A stretch of DNA of 15,257 bases from Phoronis ovalis. Lineage: Eukaryota > Phoronida > Phoronidae. The position numbers were made by a program, and so were the translations under genes. Positions 9,304-15,257 of this stretch are shown here, piece by piece; the stretch's first letter is position 1, and each line of letters opens with the position of its first letter. The stretch covers positions 1 through 15,257 of the forward strand of contig JAOXYB010028389.1 of assembly GCA_028565635.1 (NCBI GenBank), written 5' to 3'. The notes beneath the pieces were generated by a model. That model was not told where the DNA came from. It was given only the letters and a program-made list of their open reading frames with translations, and ran no database searches.

Positions 9304-12300
9304 ATTTCGTTTGTTAAAGAAACCTTTAATGGGTTATAACCCATCTTACTTAAGTATGAAGTGCATTTTCATGCTGCAGTTTTATAGCATATACCTCTTA
9401 AATAATTGTTATTTAAATTTTTTTAAAGTGTGATTCAAGAAACTTTTACACAAGTATGTGTTTTATATGTTCGGTATCTGGAGAAAACTTGCTACTTAGT
9501 CTCAGCCCAAGGCAGGGAAGAAGAGGATAAATGTAACGGAGCTATTAGAATGGAGCACTAATACAGATCGGAATCGCACAGATAATTATGATTCTATAAA
9601 TGCGTGTTACATTTCTTTAAATTATCTTATAAATGACTGTTCGTACCCTATCAAAAATTTTAACTTTCATACAAGAAAAAAAAAGAAATAATTAATATTC
9701 CTTTAAAAGCGGAGGTGTTGGATGCAGTTTCGGGAGAAACCAACCTGTCAGCTGCTCTAACCCTGGGTGAGTTTTCCGAAACTCGTCGCATCTTAAATCT
9801 GAAGTTGCGATGCGTTTGCGATTAAATTTAGATTAAGTTTAGATTAAGTTTAGGCTTAGCACATACACAAGCCGTAAGATAGCTTCGAGATAGGTTACTT
9901 AATTACGCATGGGGAAGTGCGAACTTGTCTTCGAAGATCAGGCTGATTATCACAACAGTTTGAAACAAAATCTATACAGACTGGTATGTCTAGAAAATAC
10001 ACAGGGATACAAATAGTTCTAACAATCAGTAAGTAATTCTATAGTCAACATTACCGGCATGCACTGCATAACTATCTTAATAAAATTATACAAAGAGATG
10101 TACTTTTTTAACCTAGGGGCTCTTAACTAAGAAGTGTCACTGTTGTATACCACGTGTGTTTCATTTTGAGAGGGTTCGTGCATGGAAAGCTATGGGGCAT
10201 ATATTAATGCCTCACACTGGATATGTTCTTTAGGCGCATTGTAGCTAAATTACGTAAATCACTGCATGTTTGACAGTAGATTTCACTGAGTTTCACTTTT
10301 TTTTTCTTCTCCTCACCTCCTCTTTGGGGTTGGTCGTGTATTCATTCTCATTAAAAAACGGGTGTAATTTTGCATAAAATGACAGACATCAGAGTTTGAA
10401 AATGTCCTTTTTATCAAAAAGTAATTATAGGATTCTTTAGTGTAGGGGACGCCCGCAAAGTGCTGGGGCAGGTTCCGCACTAGTTGGCCTAAAATGTACT
10501 ATAGTCTAGATACTGTAATAAAATTTAATGGTGAAATGTTCATTTTATATAAGTCATATATTTTCGTATAGCGAAATCCCTTCCGCATGTCTAGTTACAT
10601 TATGTATAGCGGCCGCATGACTATCTATATTATATACATGTATATCATCATGTATTGCGGTCGCACGTATCATCCGGGATGTTGTGTATCATCCTTGCCT
10701 ATAACTACTGTGTACATGTAATTGTGAAACAGTGGGTCGCTTATATTTATATAATAAACATCGTGTCGTGTTATTTTATATCTGTGTCTTATTTATATTT
10801 CTCAAGAACTAGCACACACTCATACAACCGGTCTTTTAGCCGTAGTCTGTGCTCGCGTCTCAACATTACAATACATAAATATCTCGACTTGTGGCCCCGG
10901 TTTGTGAATGCAAAAATTTCGTCGGAACGTATAATAAAAAGATTGAAATGGATAGAAAATTAAAGTAAATAACTGGTAAATAATGCCTATTTTAAGGAGT
11001 GTGATTACTACTTCTTAGCTCTGACTTAGCGCCCGTCTTGGTTATAGTTACACGTAGCACTGCTCTGGAGAATTGTTATGGTGTTTTGCGAAACAAAGCC
11101 GTTCCTTGAAAAGCCACATTCAAAAATGTTTAGTCCTGTTACCTATCGCTCACGCTGACAAAACATTTTCCCAACTGTATGGTATGAGCAATAAAATCCC
11201 TTTCATCACCATCGTCATCTTAATCGTATTCATCATCATCATCATCGTTATGTAACAAAAGTGCACATTAAAGGCTACAAAATTTATGTTACCTTTAAGG
11301 TATTTTGATATTTTTTACATTTAAGATTCCTTATCATTAAATTAAATGTTATAATTTCGAAAAAGAAATTAAATAAATATTCTAAATATTCTTAAAAGTG
11401 TTATGCTCTGTTCTATCCAATTCATTGTATAAACATGACGAGCCGGCTTAATGATCCTTAATACTTTCATATATTTTCAAATTATCTTCCGTGTGAAAAT
11501 TAAATTAAATTAAAACAGCTTATTCCCACCATGAGAGACTGACTTTGTATAGTAAAGGTTGGAAACTCGCTTCTGAGAAAAAAACTAGTTTGCACACTGG
11601 TTCAACATCGGAGAATGCGAAACAAACACTACACGATCGGGACATTAATTAGAATTGACCAACGTAAAAGTCAGCTTAATATGCAACAGTTATAAGAAAC
11701 TCAACAATTCACATGAATTTAACGATTTGAAAAAATGTTTCATTTTTTTAAAATTTCGTAAATTTCAGTAGTTAAATAAAATTCCATATTACTTTTTATA
11801 TCTTCAAATTGTTTGAGTACTCATACTTTATGTCGATGCAAAAACGCTTTCTCCAACATTAGTTGTTTAAATCAATACTTAATTAAAAGATGTAAATTAA
11901 ATAAAAGGATCTAGTTGTGGTATAATACTCAAGCCCCGGGACTCAAACACTACAATAAAGTTTCTTGAAATATTTTTGAAGCCTTTCGGCGTCCTGGTTG
12001 CATACAAAGTTAATTGCACAAAAATGTTCCGGCATGAAAAAATAATGTCCTCGTGTGAGCACCGGATGAACGGTTTGAAAAATGTACTAACATATATGAC
12101 ACAATGAACCATCTATCGGTCATCAAGATAACTATGTACATATGGGGTGTACACTATAAGCATACAAAGTAATCAAGGTTCAATATTTGGCTAGTCCTTA
12201 TAAAAATATAATCATATTTATTAATAGCCATTGTAACGCTCCTTGTAAAGCAACGTTAACTAAAATTCGGGTATTTCTCCCCAGGTGGTATATGTTGTAC

Positions 12301-14062
12301 ACTTGTATATTTTACCCGGATATTTTGCTCGCATAAAGGATTAAGACTACTCTGTCCGTTTTTTTAAATGTCCATGTCGGACCAGCGAGAATTCGGACTA
12401 AAGAGCTGTCGGACCAGCGAGTCTTCAGACTAGAGAGCTGTCTGGACCAACGAGCCGACGGAACAGAGGGCCGTCGGAATAAAGATATTCCAATTATGAC
12501 AAAATTGATCCACCCAAATCTCAGTATTACTATTTCCTCTTCCGGAAACCGTTCACTTCCTGTTGGTACTTCTGCGCAAGTGTTAGACATAAAAGTCTGG
12601 ATTTCAAGTCTCCAAGCATATAAAGCGCCTATGAAATCATGGTTACCATAAGATGAGGGGGTAGGGGGTATCCCCAAGGTACAATGCTCGCACTTAAAAA
12701 TCGGCAATGCTCGCTGTTCGCACTTAACAAAAAACATCGACAACCAAAAAAAAAAAAACGGTCGCGATACCGCCCTATAGCCCCCATAAGATGTCCACTT
12801 CTATCTCAATGTAATGACATAGGAATTCTGGTTTTTGCACTCTCCAATACATGGACTGTTATAGATGCCGATGTCATACTCTCAGCTCTGGTGTCAGTTA
12901 TCTATTTTCTGTCATATAAGGAACACTGCAGCCTTGAATACCTAAACGAAGTATGCAAAGATGCAACAGTAATGAGTTATAGGCATAGTTGTATAGTAAC
13001 AACTGTAAGGAAATTTCACAGTTCGCGCTGCATGATTCAAATAAATTCTTGTTAGTTTATTCCTTATCAGCCGAATTAAATTTGTCATTATTTTTCTTTT
13101 AGAGTTATCGGGATATGTTTTGGTTGCATATTTATATTTGTATCTGCGGGTATAGCAACAAGTGTATGTTTGGCTTCAAGAAAAGCTAGAACTAGGCAAC
13201 TGAGCACTATGACACGTAAGTTCTTGACCCTGCCACTTTAGCTTGACCTTTGTATGAAAAGATTTTTTTGTGGATAACTGAAGCCGTACTGCCGTACTTC
13301 CTTATTTGTCTGTTTAAAAAAAAAGACTGAGTCTAGTCTACGTACTCTATATGCTCCAAGTGTTCTCCATTCAATATCTAATTTAATTAGATGTGAAATT
13401 CTGTGCTAAAAATAATACATTATGACACTGTTAATTGTGTATAGTTGCTTAATTAAAGTCAGAAATGTCAATAAATGTAACAGAAAGACATCTGACGCAA
13501 CATCCGAGATTTTGAAAGTGTGATACATTATTATAATTCATGAAGTTAATAGGAGCGATGTTTATTGATGTTAATAGAAGTGTTGTCCTTGTTTTATTAA
13601 ACTTAATGTTATCTGCAAGGATCTAATCTCCATTGGTTCATTCCATTCAACATCCATTCTTTGAACTTATTTTGATAATTCGGCGTGATTCATACTTTTT
13701 ACAAAAAGCTCCTACTTTTTACAGAACCTACGTCCACAATTATTCGGCCTTCCAGACAACTTTACAACGGTGCTACCAACTCCACCGACGAGCAACAGAC
13801 TACACCAATTATTACTTACCGTCCTGCTTACTCCACAGAATCTACAACTATAACATCTCCAGATATCATGTCATCGTCAGTTTCTAATACTGCTGGCCTT
13901 GCACAAGCTATGGAACCGCCATCATACCAAGCGGCTAACCAGTCTGCGACTATAGATTTGCCTCAACGAATAGGCAGGACTGGTGAAGTCAGTCAACATG
14001 ACGTCACATCGATAGATCCACCCCCTTCGTATGCGGACGTTGTTACACGGGAGTATATATGA
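3323..14062 (+). CDS. Possible alternative isoform: exons 1-3 joined to module 2 membrane and tail exons
   Basis: Exons 3323-3365, 5749-5944, 6239-6544, 13103-13215 and 13725-14062 total 996 bases, 331 residues plus stop, with every junction in phase. The product would keep the same signal peptide, cysteine-rich domain and Trp repeat but have a different helix and a tail with two PPSY motifs. A hybrid with exon 4 joined to 13725 is also in phase. The support is structural only: phase match, absence of any other ectodomain exon in the 4.9 kb between the modules, and intact frames. The alternatives are a separate gene with an unrecognised 5' end, or a truncated duplicate. Confidence 0.45.
3366..5748 (+). 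other. Intron 1 of the Shisa-like gene
   Basis: It begins GTAAGTATT and ends with TTTTCCCTTTCAG. It holds a tandem repeat of about 150 bases (4168-4545) and a short hairpin at 3798-3820. Open frames at 3859-4062 (minus) and 4045-4437 (plus) are explained by chance or by the repeat. No other exon was recognised. Confidence 0.75.
4168..4545. repeat. Tandem repeat, about 2.5 units of 144-151 bases
   Basis: Units start near 4168, 4312 and 4463 at the shared phrase ATTCACTGTT(A/G)(T/G)... followed by GATATCTC. Within units the phrase GATTTTGGGGTCATT precedes a GAACCAAAATGGC block at about 4256-4284 and 4403-4433. The third unit is truncated after about 75 bases. Copies are diverged but clearly aligned. 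Monomers of about this size are known inside some bivalve Helitron-type elements, but I see no element ends here, so that link is only a suggestion. Confidence 0.75.
5749..5944 (+). CDS. Coding exon 2: end of signal peptide and cysteine-rich Shisa-like domain
   Basis: The exon follows TTTCCCTTTCAG and ends at AAG|GTAAGT (phase 2). It encodes residues 15-80: the end of the signal peptide, then CSGYADGNG...FSCPQFCCGA..NKFCCSDE. All six cysteines of the ectodomain are in this exon. Canonical vertebrate Shisa domains also have a Cys after CCG (CCGxC). Here that position is Ala51-Arg52, so this is the six-cysteine form. The stretch after CCSD is basic (KLKYKPRH) and carries one N-glycosylation sequon (N73-E74-T75). 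Confidence 0.88.
5945..6238 (+). other. Intron 2
   Basis: The intron is GTAAGT...ATTTAAG, 294 bases, phase 2. AG from exon 2 plus A from exon 3 makes Arg80. The acceptor polypyrimidine tract is weak (TCATTATTATATTTAAG), so the exact 3' border is slightly less certain than the others. No feature was recognised inside. Confidence 0.7.
6239..6544 (+). CDS. Coding exon 3: linker, furin-type site and Trp-rich (WSSWNS) repeat
   Basis: It encodes residues 80-182. An acidic stretch (DSDEDP) leads to a basic one with KR (106-107) and RNRR (113-116), a match to the R-X-R/K-R proprotein convertase consensus. Directly after it, residues 118-171 carry Trp at every third position, in WSSWNS or WSSWNN steps, with two 4-residue steps (NSK, NSN). 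That gives 18 Trp, 15 of them the first Trp of a WxxW. A short S-T-P-S-A-G-L-S-G-G linker leads to the membrane. The exon ends GC|GTAAGT (phase 2). The DNA is a minisatellite of 18-base steps. The exon could be assembled to a secreted fragment after cleavage. Confidence 0.85.
6351..6515 (+). repeat. Coding minisatellite, 18-base steps with a 66-base higher-order copy
   Basis: The basic step is TGGTCATCCTGGAACAGT and variants. A longer unit containing GGAACAGTTGGTCATCATGG then AATTCAAA starts at 6379 and again at 6445, a 66-base period. Third-position changes (TCC/TCA/TCT, AGT/AGC) keep Trp and Ser unchanged, while Asn/Ser/Gly/Lys alternate between them. This suggests that the protein pattern, and not only the DNA, is conserved. 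Confidence 0.85.
6545..6849 (+). other. Intron 3
   Basis: The intron is GTAAGTACTC...CATGTTTTTTGTAG, 305 bases, phase 2. It includes a short ATCAAT run (6595-6612). No exon was seen inside. The donor at 6545 is the one that could also use the downstream acceptor at 13101-13102. Confidence 0.8.
6850..6962 (+). CDS. Coding exon 4: transmembrane helix, module 1
   Basis: This 113-base exon completes Ala182 (GC+T) and encodes residues 183-219. It is a hydrophobic run from I183 to Y208 with GxxxG at G185/G189, three cysteines near the inner face (C201, C204, C205; possible palmitoylation sites), then RRAKR as a stop-transfer. The order signal peptide, ectodomain, helix, basic flank gives type I topology. 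It ends AC|GTGAGT (phase 1). It has a same-length paralogue at 13103-13215. Confidence 0.88.
6963..7815 (+). other. Intron 4
   Basis: It begins GTGAGTATT and ends TTTGCTTTTTCAG. Small open frames (7029-7220, 7279-7482, 7502-7783) have no protein-like features. A hairpin with arms CATGGAG and CTCCATG lies at 7360-7393. Confidence 0.75.
7816..8183 (+). CDS. Coding exon 5: cytoplasmic tail, module 1 (one PPSY, C-terminal ETFI)
   Basis: The first two bases complete Arg220 (C+GA). The tail (221-341) is rich in Thr, Gln, Asn, Ser and Pro. It carries AMAPPSYE (PPSY 292-295), a PPxY ligand for WW domains; a degenerate second site, PPPTSLPYF; and ends HETFI, a class-I type PDZ ligand (T at -2, I at 0). 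The last roughly 50 residues align with the tail at 13725-14062: QAM.PPSY..A.Q, then TS/TG-(D/E)V-(N/S)Q, then PPP-S, then VT.E. No membrane or enzymatic domain is present. Confidence 0.88.
8241..8246 (+). terminator. Poly(A) signal candidate ATTAAA, module 1
   Basis: The ATTAAA variant lies 58 bases after the stop codon of exon 5, followed by a T-rich tract. A canonical AATAAA at 8394-8399 competes with it. Confidence 0.35.
8394..8399 (+). terminator. Poly(A) signal candidate AATAAA, module 1
   Basis: A canonical AATAAA lies about 210 bases after the stop and is followed within 30 bases by a GT-rich stretch (AGTGACTGTTAGTGGCTGTC), the expected downstream element. It is the better of the two candidates. 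Confidence 0.5.
9051..9071. other. Short perfect hairpin
   Basis: Arms GTCCTAT and ATAGGAC (7 base pairs) flank a GAGTCCA loop. It may be chance. A related GTCCTA word also occurs near 8652. Confidence 0.5.
9264..9300. repeat. (CA)n microsatellite, about 18 repeats
   Basis: An uninterrupted CA run of 37 bases, preceded by an imperfect GCACGCAAACATG stretch. It is likely to vary in length between individuals. Confidence 0.97.
12376..12472. repeat. Tandem repeat, three units of 32 bases
   Basis: Units start at 12376, 12408 and 12440. The first two share GTCGGACCAGCGAG, a variable centre and GACTA(A/G)AGAGCT. The third is more diverged (GTCTGGACCAACGAG). A fourth start (CCGTCGG) is visible near 12470. 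The array is GC-richer than its surroundings and explains the open frame on the minus strand at 12312-12743. Confidence 0.8.
12473..13102. other. Non-coding stretch before the second membrane exon
   Basis: A 123-codon open frame spans 12684-13055 and includes a poly-Lys run from an A-tract. It has no signal peptide, cysteine pattern or other family resemblance, and its only good donor (GTAAGG at 13005) is in phase 0, which does not fit the phase-2 acceptor at 13101-13102. A doubled phrase AATGCTCGC(A/T)...CGCACTTAA lies near 12682-12728. Confidence 0.45.
13103..13215 (+). CDS. Second transmembrane exon, module 2 (paralogue of exon 4)
   Basis: It follows TTATTTTTCTTTTAG and ends AC|GTAAGT. 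It is 113 bases, identical in length to exon 4, and also enters in phase 2 and leaves in phase 1. It encodes 37 full residues: a hydrophobic helix from VIGICFG to SVCLA, then SRKARTR as a basic stop-transfer. The GxxxG falls at the same two positions as in exon 4, and the exit sequence (M/V)T-C is shared. Joined to exon 3, it would give GCA (Ala182) at the junction and keep frame. The frame is intact and both splice sites are consensus, which argues against a dead copy. Confidence 0.82.
13216..13724 (+). other. Intron between module 2 exons
   Basis: The intron is GTAAGTTCTTG...CTACTTTTTACAG, 509 bases, phase 1. No exon or repeat was recognised inside. Confidence 0.75.
13725..14062 (+). CDS. 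Second cytoplasmic-tail exon, module 2 (two PPSY motifs, C-terminal EYI)
   Basis: The first two bases complete Gln (C+AA), and the exon ends at TGA, encoding 112 residues of tail. It carries AMEPPSYQAANQ and PPPSYADV, two full PPxY motifs, and ends TREYI. It aligns with exon 5 over QAM.PPSY, (T/S)-G/S-(E/D)V-(S/N)Q and the final VT.E region. The second PY site is intact here but degenerate in exon 5. On the shared-ectodomain model the PPSY motifs are residues 284-287 and 319-322 of 331. Function as a WW-domain docking tail is inferred from the motifs. Confidence 0.85.
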
Positions 14063-14314
14063 TGTATTGACAGAGTACCGCGTTTTAATTAACCAGCAAA
14101 AGTAGAGATTTTTGTTTGTCTTTATTTGGGTTGACTTCTATACGAAATACATTTTGTCTGAAAATCAATTTGGATAATACAGATGATTTTAGTTTTGTGT
14201 ATAAATTAGGTCAGCTTCAAGTAAAGAGCGTGTTCTGAACCTACATTTTTCACCTGTGCTGAAATAGTAAAACAATATGATATTAAACATGTCTTTGTTG
14301 TACACGTACGTATA

Positions 14315-14392
14315 CTTATCATATCGCAGGCTTTGATCATCCCAGTGAGCCTCCTTATCATATCGCAGGCTTTGTTCATCCCAGTGAGCCTC
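14315..14392. repeat. Tandem duplication of a 39-base unit
   Basis: Copies at 14315-14353 and 14354-14392 start CTTATCATATCGCAGGCTTTG and differ at one base (GATCAT versus GTTCAT). The repeat is in the probable 3' untranslated region of module 2. It explains a doubled 13-residue phrase in the minus-strand open frame at 14206-14430. Confidence 0.9.
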
Positions 14393-14536
14393 CTTAGCTG
14401 TCTTTTCATTTCCGTCGCTGCACTACACATAACAAATTCCTACTTTGTGTTGATTGTTGCATGTTTACAGTACACGTAGCAAATCCTTGAATTAAAATCT
14501 CTATATTTTTAGGATAATAATACACACGCATATTTC

Positions 14537-14542
14537 AATAAA
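14537..14542 (+). terminator. Poly(A) signal candidate AATAAA, module 2
   Basis: A canonical AATAAA lies about 475 bases after the module 2 stop, followed by TTATTTGTTGTCATCATTGT as a plausible GT-rich downstream element. An ATTAAA at 14282-14287 is an earlier, weaker candidate that is also followed by a GT-rich run. Confidence 0.45.
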
Positions 14543-15257
14543 TTATTTGTTGTCATCATTGTTCAGCAGGAATACTCTTATACCGATAGTTACACTGGTC
14601 TTTCATCGTGTATGTTATTTGAATGTAAGTGTTTAATATCAAATACATAAATTTATTCTTTCGAGTAAGATATTGCGTATCAAAGTATTTAGAATATCTA
14701 TAAATGTAACAAGTTTTAAAATATAAATTAATATTAAATTAATATTAATATTATAAAACAGATATCAAAAGCATATGATGAAATATCGCTAACTGATCCA
14801 TCACCAGGTAGCGCCGATAAACAATGATAAGCTGTTTTGATCCCGGAACATGTGACTGGATATCGGGACTTTTAAAATAGGGCGTCTTGAGTCGCTTTCA
14901 TATTGAACCGTGTACACTTTGGGCCGATTTCTTAACTTTCTGAACTGTTTAGCTTTAACTCCAATTTATATTTATAAACCCTAGCTTTGCCTTCATGTCT
15001 ATTAAGTAAGAACTCGGGGGCACTGTCATTCCAGTGGTTTGAGACATTGTCTCCAAAAAACACTGGACACTAGATATAATCCTTATCTTCATTCACTATG
15101 TCAAAGAGAATGTTACTAAGATGTAGAGAATATGCGTTTATTTTTTCCCGGCAAATTGACTATGTGAGAACTTGTTTTACTCTAGCCTGTCCACAGGCTG
15201 AGGAAGGACCCCTGGAAGGACTAATTATATAAGGATTTAATATATTGATAGTTGACA
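14543..15257. other. Right-edge non-coding stretch
   Basis: The sequence is AT-rich, with an ATTAATATTA-type low-complexity tract at about 14725-14755 and a perfect small hairpin (AGCCTGT/ACAGGCT) at 15184-15199. No exon or RNA gene was recognised. Confidence 0.5.

Larger units (their letters stand above)
8400..12370. other. Long gap between the two membrane/tail modules
   Basis: I read this stretch for a second signal peptide, a CCG/CC cysteine exon or a Trp-rich exon and found none on the + strand. It contains a hairpin at 9051-9071, a CA microsatellite at 9264-9300, a doubled AGATTAAGTTT near 9829-9851 and an imperfect CAT run near 11205-11245. Open frames such as 10655-10963 lack protein-like character. 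If exon 3 splices to 13103, this DNA is intron. Confidence 0.5.

Noticed and set aside
10655-10963. 102-codon open frame with hydrophobic stretches, considered as a third helix exon
   Set aside because: It has no acceptor/donor pair with the required phases and no similarity to either helix exon.
12312-12743. 143-codon open frame on the minus strand
   Set aside because: Much of it is the translated 32-base tandem array. No domain or splice context supports it.
12684-13055. 123-codon open frame just before the second helix exon, considered as a replacement ectodomain exon
   Set aside because: It has no signal peptide or cysteine pattern, contains a Lys run from an A-tract, and its only good donor is in phase 0 while the next acceptor needs phase 2.
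14206-14430. Minus-strand open frame with a doubled 13-residue phrase
   Set aside because: The doubling is the 39-base tandem DNA duplication, and nothing else in it is protein-like.

Overview
The window looks like AT-rich, intron-rich nuclear DNA of an invertebrate animal. Coding information is in short exons with consensus GT..AG borders, separated by introns from about 300 bases to 2.4 kb and by non-coding DNA full of short repeats. There are no bacterial-type operons. The gene family, intron phases and repeat style fit a lophotrochozoan, perhaps a bivalve mollusc, but that placement is an inference and not firm. All supported genic material is on the + strand, apart from a decayed retroelement end near the left edge, which is also on +.

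The main content is one Shisa-like (six-cysteine, single-pass membrane) gene that can be assembled entirely from the sequence: exons 3323-3365, 5749-5944, 6239-6544, 6850-6962 and 7816-8183. The junction phases are 1, 2, 2 and 1, and all join in frame to give 341 residues. The predicted protein has, in order: a signal peptide split by intron 1; a compact cysteine-rich domain; an acidic/basic linker ending in a furin-type RNRR site; a stretch of about 54 residues with Trp at every third position (18 Trp, 15 overlapping WxxW motifs); one transmembrane helix with a basic stop-transfer; and a Ser/Thr/Gln/Pro-rich cytoplasmic tail with a PPSY motif.

About 5 kb downstream there is a second transmembrane exon (13103-13215, exactly the same 113-base length and the same phases) and a second cytoplasmic-tail exon (13725-14062, clearly homologous to the first tail, with two PPSY motifs). 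I found no second signal-peptide, cysteine-rich or Trp-rich exon between the two sets. The second pair splices in frame onto exon 3, giving 331 residues. The simplest readings are an alternative 3' cassette that puts one ectodomain on either of two membrane/tail modules, or a partial tandem duplicate whose ectodomain exons have been lost.

Region by region: 1-750 holds the 3' end of a degenerate non-LTR retrotransposon. 750-3200 holds a good TATA box and a possible 5' untranslated exon, plus a cluster of degenerate GGTAGCAATCCAAA motifs. 3205-8400 is the Shisa-like gene, with a tandem repeat of about 150 bases in intron 1. 8400-13100 has a CA microsatellite, short tandem repeats and hairpins but no convincing gene. 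13100-14550 is the second membrane/tail module with its 3' end. 14550-15257 shows no gene.
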